From contig NZ_VKAC01000009.1 in assembly GCF_008041935.1 (NCBI RefSeq), forward strand, positions 124,001 to 188,000: a DNA stretch of 64,000 bases. Direction: 5' to 3'. The notes beneath the pieces are model-generated. The model was not told the origin of the DNA, searched no databases, and saw only the letters and a program-made list of their open reading frames with translations. The translations under genes and the position numbers were made by a program. Shown in pieces: positions 37,053 to 51,505 of the stretch. The DNA is from Quadrisphaera setariae (lineage in GTDB: Bacteria; Actinomycetota; Actinomycetes; Actinomycetales; Quadrisphaeraceae). Position 1 is the stretch's first letter. Every line of letters begins with the position of its first letter.

Positions 37053-39328
37053 GGTGACGCGAAGGGCCGGTACAGGCGCACCGACAGGGCGCTGACCGGC
37101 ACCTTCGTGCCCACGTCGTCGAGCCCGCCGAGCGTTCCCGCGGGGTAGCGCTCCACGGCGCTGTCCCACAGGAGCCGGTAGCCGGCCACGCCGGCCTGGG
37201 GCGGGAGCACGAGGACGCCGTCGTCGAGGTCTCCGGCGAGGACCAGCAGGAGGTCCTCCCCGCCGGTCTGGTCGGCGCCCAGGTGCACCTGCACGGTGCG
37301 GTTCTGCGGGTCCTGCCAGTCCTCGGGGTCCATCGGACCGCCCTCGGCGTCCCACCACGTCAGCTGCGGTGCGCCGGCCACCGGCGGCTGGCTCGCCGGG
37401 CGCGGGGGCTGCTCGGCGCGCAGCACCGGGTGCGCCGCGCGCAGGCCGAGCAGCTCGCGGGTGCTCTCCAGCAGGTCCTCCTGCCACGGCGCGAGCCGCC
37501 AGTCGACCCAGGAGGTCTCGTCGTCGAGGCAGTAGGGGTTGTTGTTGCCGCCCTGCGTCCGCCCGACCTCGTCACCCGCGGTGATCATGGGGACGCCGGC
37601 GGACAGCACCAGCGTGGCCAGCAGGTTGCGCATCGAGCGGCGGCGCAGCGCGGCCACCATGAGCTCGTCGGGGTCCACCGCGGCCGGGCCGTCGGCGCCC
37701 ACTGCCCCCAGCAGCGGACCGGCGGCGGTACCGCCCTCACCCGGCCAACCCTCCATGCCGTGGTTCCAGGAGCGGTTGGCATCCGTGCCGTCGCGGTTGT
37801 CCTCGCCGTTGGCGTGGTTGTGCTTGTGGTCGAAGGCGCACGCGTCGGCGAGGGTGAAGCCGTCGTGCGCGGTGATGAAGCTCACCGACGCGAGCGGCCC
37901 GCGGTCGTTGGGGCCCCCGCCGAACCTGTCGGCGGACCCGGTCAGCCGCAGCGCCAGCTCACCCAGCCCCGACCCCGTCGGCTCCCCGCGAGAGGCGCGC
38001 CCGGGCACGGCCAGCCAGAACTCGCGGGCGCCGTCGCGGAACCTGTCGTTCCACTCCCCGAACGGCACGGGGAAGTCCCCGGTCCGCCACCCGTCCGGTC
38101 CGAGGTCCCACGGCTCGGCGATGAGCTTGACGTCGGACAGCACGGGGTCGGCGCCCATGGCCAGCAGCAGCGGCGCGTCGGGCCGGTAGGCGCCGTCGAG
38201 CCCGCGGCCCAGGGTCGGCGCGAGGTCGAAGCGGAAGCCGTCCACGCCGAACGCCGTGACCCAGTGGCGCAGGGAGTCCATCGCCAGGCGCACGCACTGC
38301 GGCCGCCCGAAGTCGAGGCTGTTGCCGCAGCCGGTGGAGTCGACGTCGCGGCCGTCGCCGTCGAGGCGGTAGTAGCCGGCGGCGTCGATCCCGCGCAGCG
38401 ACAGCGAGGGGCCGTCGTGCGCGTGCCCCTCGCAGGAGTGGTTGTAGACGACGTCGAGGAGCACCTCGAGGCCGGCCTCGTGGAGCGCGGCGACCGCGTC
38501 GCGCACCTCGGCGAGCACCGCCGCCGGACCGGCGGCGCGTGCCGCTGCGGTGGCGTAGCGCGGCTCAGGGGCGAACCAGCTCAGCGTCGAGTAGCCCCAG
38601 TAGTTCGACTGGCCGCGACGGGCCAGGGAGATCTCGTTGCCGATGGCCTGCACCGGCAGCAGCTCCACCGCGGTGACGCCCAGGCGGGTGAGGTGCTCGA
38701 CGACGGCGGGGTGCGCCAGGCCGGCCCACGTGCCGCGCAGCTCCGGCGGCACGTCGGGGTGCAGCACGGTCAGGCCTCGCAGGTGCGCCTCGTAGACCGC
38801 GGTCCGTGACCACGGGGTGCGCGGGCGCGCGGCCTGGTCGGCCGCGGGGGCGTCCACGACGACGCCGACGGGGACCCGCCCGGCGCTGTCGAGCCCGCTG
38901 CGCCTCTGGTCGGGACCGTGGGCCTCGCGGGGCAGCCACTGCGGGCCGTCCACCTCGTGCGCGAACAGCTCCGGACCCCACTGCACCTCGCCCTCTACGG
39001 CGAGGGCGTAGGGGTCGAGGAGCAGCTTGGACGGGTCGTGGCGCAGCCCGGCCCGCGGGTCCCAGGGGCCGTCGACGCGCAGCCCGTAGCGCTGGCCAGC
39101 CCGCACGCCGGGCAGGTCGCCGGTCCACAGGCCACCGGGCCGGCGGGTCAGCGGTACGCGCCGCTCCGACCACCCGGAGGCGCCGTCGGGGTCGAGCAGG
39201 CACACCGCCACGGCGTCGGCGCGGGTGGCGACGACGGCGGCGTGAGCACCCGTCCCGGACAGGCGCACGCCGAGCGGCAGCGCCGGTGTGCTCACCGCGC
39301 CGCTGGAGGGGCTGCTCGTGCTGCTCAC
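36962..39328 (-). CDS. glgX: Glycogen debranching enzyme GlgX/TreX
   Basis: GH13_11 enzyme that hydrolyses alpha-1,6 branches left after phosphorylase action. The 788-residue protein has an N-terminal CBM48 domain (about 15-110), nucleophile D368 (GVDGFRFDLAPTLG), acid E405 (KLIAEPWDLG) and the transition-state Asp in FITAHDGFTLAD. It carries a Ser/Ala/Asp-rich tail, the coding part that overlaps the convergent binding-protein gene. The GTG at 39328 has CAGAGT 8 bases upstream; a GTG at 39295 is an alternative start. Confidence 0.94.
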   Translation of the reverse strand: MSSTSSPSSGAVSTPALPLGVRLSGTGAHAAVVATRADAVAVCLLDPDGASGWSERRVPLTRRPGGLWTGDLPGVRAGQRYGLRVDGPWDPRAGLRHDPSKLLLDPYALAVEGEVQWGPELFAHEVDGPQWLPREAHGPDQRRSGLDSAGRVPVGVVVDAPAADQAARPRTPWSRTAVYEAHLRGLTVLHPDVPPELRGTWAGLAHPAVVEHLTRLGVTAVELLPVQAIGNEISLARRGQSNYWGYSTLSWFAPEPRYATAAARAAGPAAVLAEVRDAVAALHEAGLEVLLDVVYNHSCEGHAHDGPSLSLRGIDAAGYYRLDGDGRDVDSTGCGNSLDFGRPQCVRLAMDSLRHWVTAFGVDGFRFDLAPTLGRGLDGAYRPDAPLLLAMGADPVLSDVKLIAEPWDLGPDGWRTGDFPVPFGEWNDRFRDGAREFWLAVPGRASRGEPTGSGLGELALRLTGSADRFGGGPNDRGPLASVSFITAHDGFTLADACAFDHKHNHANGEDNRDGTDANRSWNHGMEGWPGEGGTAAGPLLGAVGADGPAAVDPDELMVAALRRRSMRNLLATLVLSAGVPMITAGDEVGRTQGGNNNPYCLDDETSWVDWRLAPWQEDLLESTRELLGLRAAHPVLRAEQPPRPASQPPVAGAPQLTWWDAEGGPMDPEDWQDPQNRTVQVHLGADQTGGEDLLLVLAGDLDDGVLVLPPQAGVAGYRLLWDSAVERYPAGTLGGLDDVGTKVPVSALSVRLYRPFASPQDDDGDASAAVEPAAGQSTAPSAPTTARR

Positions 39329-39353
39329 GAGGGAGGACTCTGCCGCATGGACG

Positions 39354-39359
39354 TACCCT
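39354..39359 (+). promoter_or_regulatory. Candidate leaderless -10 element of the cysteine desulfurase gene
   Basis: TACCCT ends 7 bases before the GTG at 39367, in the 38-base gap to the divergent glgX. Confidence 0.5.
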
Positions 39360-39366
39360 CGGTCGT

Positions 39367-40560
39367 GTGACGGCGTACCTTGACCACGCTGCCGACACGC
39401 CCGTGCTGCCCGCCGCGGCCGAGGCGATGCTCGCGGAGCTCACCCGCTCCGGCAACGCCTCCGCCCTGCACAGCTCGGGGCGCGCCGCGCGGCGCGTCGT
39501 GGAGGAGTCCCGCGAGGAGGTCGCGGCCGCGCTCGGCGCGCGCCCCGGCGAGGTGGTGCTCACCGGCGGCGGCACGGAGAGCGACAACCTCGCGGTGAAG
39601 GGCCTGTTCTGGGCCAGGCACGGCGAGGACCCGCGGCGCACGCGCGTGCTGGTCTCCGCCGTGGAGCACCACGGCGTGCTCGACCCGGCGCACTGGCTCG
39701 GCGAGCACCCCGCCGGCCTGGGCGCGCAGGTGGAGGAGCTGCCCGTGGACGGCGAGGGCCGGCTGCGCCTGGACGCGCTGCGCGACGCCGTCGAGCGCGA
39801 CCCCGTCTCCGTGGCGCTGATCAGCGTCATGTGGGCGAACAACGAGGTGGGCACCCTCCAGCCGGTGGCCGACGTGGTGGAGCTGGCCGCCCGGCACGGC
39901 ATCCCCGTCCACTCCGACGCCGTGCAGGCCGTGGGCCAGGTCCCCGTCGACTTCGCCGCGTCCGGCCTGGCGGCGCTGTCCTTCACCGGCCACAAGCTGG
40001 GCGGCACCACCGGCGTCGGCGGGCTCGTCCTGCGCCGCGGGACGCCCCTGGTCCCGGTCCTGCACGGCGGGGGACAGGAGGGGGGCGTGCGCTCCGGCAG
40101 CGTCGACGCGGCCGCCGCCCGCGGCCTCGCGGTGGCCACCTCGGCCGCCGTGGACTCCCTCGCCGAGCGAGCGCTGGCGCTGAGGACCCTGCGCGACCAG
40201 CTCGAGGCCGCCGTGCTCGCCGCCGTCCCCGACGCCGTGGTCCGCGGCGCCGCCCGTGCCGAGGACCGCCTGCCCGGGATCCTCCACGTCACCGTGCCGG
40301 GCGCCGAGGGCGACGCGCTGCTCTACCTGCTCGACGCCCGCGGCGTGGAGTGCTCCACCGGCTCGGCGTGCACCGCCGGCGTGCCCCAGCCCAGCCACGT
40401 GCTGCGCGCCATGGGCCTGACCGACGCCGACGCGGCGGGCGCTCTGCGCTTCAGCCTGGGCCGCACCTCCACCGCCGCCGACGTGGCGCTGGTCGGGGAG
40501 GTGCTCGGCCCGGTGGTGGAGCGGGCGCGCACCGCCGGTCTCGCGCTCGCGGGCTCGTGA
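39367..40560 (+). CDS. Cysteine desulfurase (NifS/IscS family)
   Basis: PLP enzyme that takes sulfur from cysteine as a protein persulfide. The 397-residue protein has the PLP lysine K210 in SFTGHKLGGTTGVGG and the active Cys C335 in CSTGSACTAGVPQPSH. The GTG start at 39367 gives the family N-terminus VTAYLDHAADTP, and a TACCCT hexamer precedes it. It stands 24 bases before mnmA, so it probably supplies sulfur for tRNA 2-thiouridine and possibly Fe-S clusters. Confidence 0.95.
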   Translation: MTAYLDHAADTPVLPAAAEAMLAELTRSGNASALHSSGRAARRVVEESREEVAAALGARPGEVVLTGGGTESDNLAVKGLFWARHGEDPRRTRVLVSAVEHHGVLDPAHWLGEHPAGLGAQVEELPVDGEGRLRLDALRDAVERDPVSVALISVMWANNEVGTLQPVADVVELAARHGIPVHSDAVQAVGQVPVDFAASGLAALSFTGHKLGGTTGVGGLVLRRGTPLVPVLHGGGQEGGVRSGSVDAAAARGLAVATSAAVDSLAERALALRTLRDQLEAAVLAAVPDAVVRGAARAEDRLPGILHVTVPGAEGDALLYLLDARGVECSTGSACTAGVPQPSHVLRAMGLTDADAAGALRFSLGRTSTAADVALVGEVLGPVVERARTAGLALAGS

Positions 40561-40584
40561 GCGCGAGACCGTGGAGGTGACGCT

Positions 40585-41760
40585 GTGAGGGTCCTCGCCG
40601 CGCTGTCGGGAGGCGTGGACTCGGCCGTGGCCGCGGCGCGCGCCGTCGACGCCGGCCACGAGGTGGTCGCCGTGCACCTGGCCCTGGCCAGCGCCTCCCC
40701 GAGCGCGACGCCGGGACGGGCGCGGGGCTGCTGCACCGTGGAGGACTCCCGCGACGCGCGACGCGCGGCCGACGTCATCGGCGTGCCCTTCTACGTGTGG
40801 GACCTGTCCGAGCGCTTCGGGCGCGACGTCGTCGACGACTTCGTGGCCGAGTACGCGGCGGGCCGCACCCCCAACCCGTGCGTGCGCTGCAACCAGAAGG
40901 TGAAGTTCGCCGCGCTCGCCGACCGGGCGCTGGCGCTGGGCTTCGACGCCGTGGCCACCGGCCACTACGCCCGGATCGCCGACGGGCCCGGCACGAGCAC
41001 CGGCGGCCGCGAGCTGCACCGCAGCCACGACCTCGCCAAGGACCAGTCGTACGTGCTCGCCGTGCTCCCGCCGCAGCGCCTCGCCACCGCGCTGTTCCCG
41101 CTGGGCACCGCCGCGAGCAAGGACGAGGTCCGCGCCGAGGCCGCCGCGCGCGGCCTGGCGCTGGCGGACAAGCCCGACAGCACCGACATCTGCTTCGTGC
41201 CCGACGGCGACACCCGCGCCTGGCTGGGCTCCCGCCTGCCCGCCGTCGAGCCGGCCGCGACGCAGCCGGGTGAGGTGGTGGACAGCTCCGGCCGCCAGGT
41301 GGGGACCCACGACGGCGCCGCCGGGTACACCGTGGGGCAGCGCCGTGGCCTGCGCCTGGGCGTGCCCGCCGCCGACGGCAAGCCGCGCTACGTGCTGTCG
41401 GTGTCGGTGGCCGATCGGCGCGTGGTGGTCGGTTCCGCCGACGAGCTCGACGTCGACGTGCTCACCGGCGACGGCGTCGTGTGGTGCGGTCCGGCTCCCG
41501 CCGCGGGCCAGCGGCTGGGGGCCCAGGTGCGCGCCCACGGCGCCGAGCTGCCCTGCACCGTCGAGTCGGTCGGTGGTCTCGAGGGCCTCGACGACGAAGC
41601 GTCCGGCCCGACCAGCGGTGCGGTGCGCGTGCGGCTCGACGAGCCTGTTCGCGGCGTGGCCCCCGGGCAGCTGCTCGCCCTGTACGACGGCACCCGCGTG
41701 GTGGGCTCGGCCACCCTCACCGCGGCCGTGCGCGCCGAGCACGCGACCCTGGGGGCATGA
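40585..41760 (+). CDS. mnmA: tRNA-specific 2-thiouridylase
   Basis: Adds sulfur to U34 of tRNA(Lys, Glu, Gln). The 391-residue protein has the PP-loop [12 protein letters not shown] at the N-terminus, catalytic C99 in [12 protein letters not shown] and C203 in [11 protein letters not shown], and a C-terminal beta-barrel part. The order cysteine desulfurase-mnmA gives sulfur donor and acceptor in one unit. The end overlaps the next gene by 4 bases (ATGA). Confidence 0.96.
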   Translation: MRVLAALSGGVDSAVAAARAVDAGHEVVAVHLALASASPSATPGRARGCCTVEDSRDARRAADVIGVPFYVWDLSERFGRDVVDDFVAEYAAGRTPNPCVRCNQKVKFAALADRALALGFDAVATGHYARIADGPGTSTGGRELHRSHDLAKDQSYVLAVLPPQRLATALFPLGTAASKDEVRAEAAARGLALADKPDSTDICFVPDGDTRAWLGSRLPAVEPAATQPGEVVDSSGRQVGTHDGAAGYTVGQRRGLRLGVPAADGKPRYVLSVSVADRRVVVGSADELDVDVLTGDGVVWCGPAPAAGQRLGAQVRAHGAELPCTVESVGGLEGLDDEASGPTSGAVRVRLDEPVRGVAPGQLLALYDGTRVVGSATLTAAVRAEHATLGA

Positions 41761-42839
41761 GAGCCACCGCCACCGGGGCCTGGCCGGGGGAGCACCCCCT
41801 GGAGGCCGCCCGCGCCGTCCTCGGCGAGCTGGGCGGGGACCACCTGCCCTTCGCCCCTGAGCTGCCGGCCCGCGGCCCGGGCGCCGACCCGACCGGGCGC
41901 ACCGCGGCTCTGCTCGTGGACATGCCCGTGGACCTCCAGCCCGTCGGCTGGCGCCTGGTCGACCACCCGGGCCGCGACGCCCAGCGCGCCGCGTCGCTGC
42001 GCACCGCTGACCTGGACGCGCTCGCCGAGGCCGCCGACGGCTACACCGGGCCCCTGAAGCTGCAGGTGGTGGGGCCGTGGAGCCTGGCGGCCTCCGTCTG
42101 GCTGCCGCGCGGGGAGCGGGCCGTGGTGGACGATGGCGCCGCCCGCGACCTGCTGGGCTCCCTCGTGGAGGGGCTGCTGCGCCACACGGCCGACGTGCAG
42201 CGCCTCGTGCCGGGCGCCCAGCTGCTGGTGCAGGTCGACGAGCCGTCGCTGACCGCCGTCCTCGAGGGCCGCGTGCCCACGGCCAGCGGCTGGGGCCGGC
42301 TGCGCGCCGTCGACGCGCAGCGCGCCCGCGACGCCCTGCGCGACCTCACCGGTGCCCTGCGCGCCGCGGGCGTGAGGACTGCGCTGCGCTGCACGGCGCC
42401 CGCAGGGCGCGCAGGTGGCACGGCGCCCGCGGGGCCCTCGAAGGACGGCGCGTCGTCGTCCTCCTCGACCTCGCCGTGGCCGCTGCTGCGCACCTCCGGG
42501 GCGGACGCGCTCGTGGTGGCCGGGCCGCCGTCCCGGCCGCTGAGCAGCGCCGTGTGGGAGGAGCTCGCCGAGGCGCTGGAGGCCGGCCACGAGCTGCACC
42601 TCGGCGTGCTCGACGTGCCCGCCCTCGCGGGCGGGGCGCCGCTGCCGGAGGTCTCCGCGCTGCTGGCCGCCGTGCGCGGTCCCTGGGACCGGCTCGGCCT
42701 GTCCGCCTCCCAGCTGGACCAGGTGGTGGTGACCACGTCGACCGGGCTCGCCGCGCTCTCGCCCGCCGCCGCCACCGCTGCGCTCGGACGCCTCGCGGCG
42801 GCGGCCGACGCGCTGCGAGAGGTGCACGCCGAGGGCTGA
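41757..42839 (+). CDS. MetE-like (cobalamin-independent methionine synthase fold) protein
   Basis: 360 residues with the TIM-barrel pattern of the UROD/MetE C-terminal superfamily ([52 protein letters not shown]). Actinobacteria carry such a short MetE-like gene between mnmA and ligA (for example Rv3015c). The H-x-C pair of the MetE zinc site is not evident: the equivalent strand reads RTALRCTAP and is followed by a Ser/Gly-rich insertion (about 222-240). True methionine synthase activity is therefore doubtful. Confidence 0.75.
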   Translation: MRATATGAWPGEHPLEAARAVLGELGGDHLPFAPELPARGPGADPTGRTAALLVDMPVDLQPVGWRLVDHPGRDAQRAASLRTADLDALAEAADGYTGPLKLQVVGPWSLAASVWLPRGERAVVDDGAARDLLGSLVEGLLRHTADVQRLVPGAQLLVQVDEPSLTAVLEGRVPTASGWGRLRAVDAQRARDALRDLTGALRAAGVRTALRCTAPAGRAGGTAPAGPSKDGASSSSSTSPWPLLRTSGADALVVAGPPSRPLSSAVWEELAEALEAGHELHLGVLDVPALAGGAPLPEVSALLAAVRGPWDRLGLSASQLDQVVVTTSTGLAALSPAAATAALGRLAAAADALREVHAEG

Positions 42840-42860
42840 CGCGCCCGGCAGGGTGGAGCC

Positions 42861-43733
42861 GTGCCACCCGCTCGCTCCTCGGGAGACCGGCTGACGGGCG
42901 ACCTCGCCCGCGCCGCCGCCTCCTGGGTCTCCCTCGTCCTCGCCCTCGGGCTGTCAGGGGTCGCCCTCGCCGCCGCCCGCGACGCCGGGGCCTCCGGCGA
43001 CGCCGCCCGCGCGGTGCCGGCCGCCGTCGTCCTCTCGGTGACCGCGCCGCTGGTGCTCCTCGCCCACGGCCGCTCCCGCTGGCAGTCCGTGCTGGCTCTG
43101 CGGCGGCCGGTGCTGGCGCTGGCCGGGGCGGCTGTCGGGCTGGGCGCGGCGGGGCTGGTGCTCCTCGCCGACCACCTGGCCGGCGGTGCCGCGGGCTTCG
43201 CGGTGACCGGCGTGGACCCGTGGCGGCTGGTGCAGTGGCTCGTGGTGGCGCTGCTGCTGGCCGCGGCGATGGAGGCGGTGCCCCAGGAGCTGGCGCTGCG
43301 GGGCGGGGTCTTCGGCGGCCTGCGCGGGCACCTGCCCGGGTGGCTGGCGGGCCTGGTGACGACGGGGGCGGCCGTGGCGGCTCCGGCGTGCTCGGTCTGG
43401 GCCACCGCGCAGCTGGGGGAGTGGATGGACGTGGCCGTGCCGCCCGCGACCTTCGCCCCCGCCGGTCAGGACCCGGTCTCCCACGCCGTCCTGCTGGCGG
43501 CGCTCGGCACGGTGCTGCTGCTGGTGCGGTCGGTGGTGGGGTCGGTGTGGGCCTGCGTCGGCTTCCACCTGGCCTTCGGCGCGGTCAGCGGGCTGCTGCT
43601 CGGCGACCCGGCCACCACCGGGCTGCCGGTGCAGACGGGTGAGGGCGCCGAGCTGCTCGTCGTGGCCCACCTCGCCGTGACCGCTGCGGTGCTCGGGGCG
43701 GTGCTGCTGCGCCGCCGGGGTGGCCGTCGGTAG
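42861..43733 (+). CDS. CPBP-family (CAAX protease/Abi-like) membrane protein
   Basis: 290 residues with about eight hydrophobic segments. AMEAVPQELALRGGVFGGL matches motif 1 of CPBP glutamic proteases, except that the usual EExxxR reads QExxxR. A later WACVGFHLAFG fits the motif carrying the second catalytic histidine. Role unknown; some relatives process or protect against small peptides. The GTG has CAGGGT 6 bases upstream, a looser form of the leaderless signal. Confidence 0.75.
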   Translation: MPPARSSGDRLTGDLARAAASWVSLVLALGLSGVALAAARDAGASGDAARAVPAAVVLSVTAPLVLLAHGRSRWQSVLALRRPVLALAGAAVGLGAAGLVLLADHLAGGAAGFAVTGVDPWRLVQWLVVALLLAAAMEAVPQELALRGGVFGGLRGHLPGWLAGLVTTGAAVAAPACSVWATAQLGEWMDVAVPPATFAPAGQDPVSHAVLLAALGTVLLLVRSVVGSVWACVGFHLAFGAVSGLLLGDPATTGLPVQTGEGAELLVVAHLAVTAAVLGAVLLRRRGGRR

Positions 43734-46887
<3,154 letters not shown>

Positions 46888-46898
46888 AAAGGCGGACC

Positions 46899-47918
46899 AT
46901 GGCCAAGAAGTCGAAGCAGTCGAAGAAGGCGTCGAGCACGACGTCGAAGAAGAGCGCCACTGCGAGCCTGGCTGGGCGCCTCCGCGCCGCCCAGGCCGAG
47001 CTGGAGCGCACCACGGCGGCGAAGGCGGACACGGCCGACCGCCGCGACGTCGCCGCCAGCCGGCGCGACGAGGCGTCCGCCGCCGTCCAGGCCGCGAAGG
47101 CAGCCCGCAAGGACGCTCGCGCCGCCCTCGCCGCGGCCGAGAAGGGGCTGGAGAAGGCGAAGAAGTCGCTCGCCGACCTCAGCACCAAGGCGAAGAAGGC
47201 CGACAAGGCCGCCCACGCCGCTGACGTCGCCGCCGACGAGGCCCGCCGCGAGCACGAGCAGCTGGCCCGCAAGGCCGCCCGTCGCCAGGGCTCCGCCGAC
47301 GCTGCGACCGCCGCCGACGCCCAGGCCCTCGAGCCCGTCGAGGCGCCTGCCTCCGAGCCCGCAGCCGTCGAGGCGCCCGCGGAGCCGACCGCGGACGCTG
47401 AGGCTCCGGTCGAGGCCTCGGCTGAGACCCCGGCCGAGCCGGCGGCAGCGTCCGAGGCGCCCGCACCGACGCGCCGCACCCGCGCCACGGGCACCCGCAC
47501 CACGACGCCCCGCGCGCCGCGAGCCACGGGCACCCGCACCCGCCGCACCAGCGCTGCGGCCGCCGGCACGGGCACGGGCGAGCCCGGCGTCGTCGTCGAC
47601 ACCCCTGAGGGGGAGGCCGCCGACACCCCGCCGCGCACCACCCGCACCCGTCGCAGCACCGGGACCGCTGGCACGGGCACCCGCACCCGTCGTCCCCGCG
47701 CCGCCGCGGCGACGACCGCCCCCGCCTCCGACGAGGCCGCTGCCACCGAGGCGGCTCCGGCCGGCGTCTCCGACGCCGACCAGCCCGAGCAGGTCACCTC
47801 CGAGCAGCCCGCTCAGCAGGTCAGCTCTGGGCAGCCCGCTGAGCAGGCCAGCTCCGAGCAGCCGAGCGAGCACCAGGGCGAGCACCAGGGCGAGCACCAG
47901 GGCGACCAGCAGTCCTGA
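46899..47918 (+). CDS. Low-complexity basic coiled-coil protein, unknown
   Basis: 339 residues in four parts: a Lys/Ser/Thr start (MAKKSKQSKKASSTTSKKSA), a Lys/Ala/Glu coiled coil (about 22-130), an Ala/Pro/Glu linker (about 140-190), and an Arg/Thr region with repeats such as TRRTRATGTRTTTPRAPRATGTR (about 190-265), ending in Gln/Glu-rich repeats (EHQGEHQGEHQGDQQS). The composition suggests a nucleic-acid or polymer-binding protein like actinobacterial histone-like proteins, but no family is recognised. The ATG is preceded by GAAAGG and lies 11 bases after the previous stop. Confidence 0.68.
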   Translation: MAKKSKQSKKASSTTSKKSATASLAGRLRAAQAELERTTAAKADTADRRDVAASRRDEASAAVQAAKAARKDARAALAAAEKGLEKAKKSLADLSTKAKKADKAAHAADVAADEARREHEQLARKAARRQGSADAATAADAQALEPVEAPASEPAAVEAPAEPTADAEAPVEASAETPAEPAAASEAPAPTRRTRATGTRTTTPRAPRATGTRTRRTSAAAAGTGTGEPGVVVDTPEGEAADTPPRTTRTRRSTGTAGTGTRTRRPRAAAATTAPASDEAAATEAAPAGVSDADQPEQVTSEQPAQQVSSGQPAEQASSEQPSEHQGEHQGEHQGDQQS

Positions 47919-47932
47919 CGCCCGCTCCGGAC

Positions 47933-47979
47933 GCCCCGGAGACCCGCACCTCGCAGCCCGGGGCGCGGGTCTCCTGGGC
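47933..47979 (+). terminator. Hairpin before gatC
   Basis: Arms 47933-47947 and 47965-47979 pair over 15 bases with one mismatch around a 17-base loop. It lies 14 bases after the coiled-coil gene and 58 bases before gatC. There is no T tract. Confidence 0.65.
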
Positions 47980-48022
47980 GACCAGCGCACGACGTCCAGC
48001 ACCCGGGGCCCGGCGACCCTCC

Positions 48023-48028
48023 TAGACT
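48023..48028 (+). promoter_or_regulatory. Candidate leaderless -10 element of gatC
   Basis: TAGACT ends 8 bases before the gatC ATG at 48037. Confidence 0.55.
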
Positions 48029-48036
48029 CGGCTCCC

Positions 48037-48353
48037 ATGCCCGCCCTGCCCCGCGAGGAGGTCGCGCACCTCGCGCGGCTGGCCCGCATCGACATGCCCG
48101 ACGCCGAGCTCGACCACCTCGCCGAACAGCTGACCGCGATCGTCGACGCGGTGGCCTCGGTCACCGGTGCCGTCGCGGCCGCTGAGCGCGCCACCGGTGA
48201 GCCGGTGCCCGCCACCAGCCACCCGGTGCCGCTGGTCAACGTGACCCGGCCCGACGTCGTCAGCGGCGTCCTCACCGCCGCCGACGCGCTCGCCGCGGCC
48301 CCCGAGGCCGAGGACGACAAGTTCCGCGTGCCGCGCATCCTGGGGGAGGAGGC

Positions 48354-48357
<4 letters not shown>
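48037..48357 (+). CDS. gatC: Glutamyl/aspartyl-tRNA amidotransferase subunit C
   Basis: 106-residue small subunit that holds GatA and GatB together. It starts [32 protein letters not shown], the family N-terminus, and ends with the typical [10 protein letters not shown]. Its stop overlaps the gatA ATG (ATGA). GatCAB lets the cell make Gln-tRNA(Gln), and in some species Asn-tRNA(Asn), by amidation. Confidence 0.96.
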
Positions 48358-49933
<1,576 letters not shown>

Positions 49934-49937
<4 letters not shown>

Positions 49938-51466
49938 GCACCAGCTCAGACCTCATCGCCTACGACGACGCCGTCGCGCGCTTCGACCCCGTGGTGGGCC
50001 TCGAGGTGCACGTCGAGCTGAACACCGCCACGAAGATGTTCAGCGGCGCGCCCACCGAGTTCGGCGCGGAGCCGAACACCCAGGTCGACCCCACCTCGCT
50101 GGGCCTTCCCGGCTCGATGCCGGTGCTCAACGCCAAGGCCGTGGAGTCCGCCGTCCGGATCGGGCTGGCGCTGAACTGCTCCATCGCGGCGGAGTGCCGG
50201 TTCGCGCGGAAGAACTACTTCTACCCGGACATGCCCAAGAACTTCCAGACCAGCCAGTACGACGAGCCGATCGCGTTCGACGGCTGGCTGGACGTGGAGG
50301 TCCCCGCCTCCGAGGACGGCTCGCTGCCGGCGTTCACGCACCGGGTGGAGGTCGAGCGGGCGCACATGGAGGAGGACACGGGCAAGTCCTCGCACGTCGG
50401 CGGCGCCACCGGGCGCATCCACGGCGCCGAGTACTCGCTGGTGGACTACAACCGCGCGGGCATCCCGCTCATCGAGATCGTCACGCGCCCCATCACGGGC
50501 GCCGGTGACCGCGTCGGGGAGGTGGCGCGCGCCTACGTGGCCACCCTGCGCGACCTGCTCCGGGGCCTGGACGTCTCGGACGTGAAGATGGAGCAGGGCT
50601 CGATGCGCTGCGACGTCAACCTCTCCCTGCGCGACGCCCCGGACGCCGAGCTCGGCACCCGCACCGAGACCAAGAACGTCAACTCCCTGCGCTCGGTGGA
50701 GCGCGCGGTGCGCTACGAGGTGTCGCGCCAGGCCGCGGTGCTGCTGTCCGGCGGCTCGGTGGTGCAGGAGACCCGTCACTGGCACGAGGACACCGGCCTG
50801 ACCACGTCGGGCCGCGTGAAGTCCGACGCCGAGGACTACCGCTACTTCCCCGAGCCCGACCTGGTGCCGGTCGCCCCGGACCCGGCCTGGGTGGAGGAGC
50901 TGCGCGCGGCGCTGCCGGAGCCCCCGGCCGCCCGTCGCCGCCGCCTCCAGGGGGAGTGGGGGCTGACCGACCTCGACATGCGCGACCTGCTCAACGCCGG
51001 CGCGCTCGACCTCGTCGAGGCCACCGTCGCCCACGGCGCGCCCGCCGCGGCCGCCCGCAAGTGGTGGACCGGTGAGCTCAGCCGCGCGGCGAACACCCGC
51101 GGGACCTCCCTGGAGGACCTCCCGGTCACCCCGGCGCAGGTGGCCCAGCTCCAGGCGCTGGTGGACGGCGGCGGGCTCAACGACAAGCTGGCCCGGCAGG
51201 TGCTCGAGCACGTGCTGGACGGCGAGGGCGACCCGCAGCAGGTGGTGGACGCCCGCGGCCTCGCGGTGGTCTCGGACGACGGCGCGCTGCTCGCCGCCGT
51301 CGACGAGGCGCTCGCCGCCAACCCCGACGTCGCGGGCAAGATCCGCGACGGCAAGGTGCAGGCGGCGGGTGCCATCGTCGGCGCCGTCATGAAGGCCACG
51401 CGCGGGTCGGCGGACGCCGCCCGCGTGCGCGAGCTCGTCCTGGAGCGGGTCGCCGCAGACGCCTGA
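49934..51466 (+). CDS. gatB: Glutamyl/aspartyl-tRNA amidotransferase subunit B
   Basis: tRNA-binding kinase subunit that activates Glu-tRNA(Gln) for amidation. The 510-residue protein has [20 protein letters not shown] near the N-terminus, the [20 protein letters not shown] motif, [15 protein letters not shown], and a C-terminal YqeY-like tail domain (about 360-510). The ATG overlaps the gatA stop; the frame is open far upstream in gatA, but that is shadow. Confidence 0.97.
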
Positions 51467-51505
51467 GGGGTCAAGGCCCCCTACCGGGAGACCGACAACA
51501 CTCCC

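Noticed and set aside
47863-47910. Short repeated GAGCACCAGGGC units considered as a regulatory repeat
   Set aside because: They are in-frame codons for the EHQG repeat tail of the coiled-coil protein.
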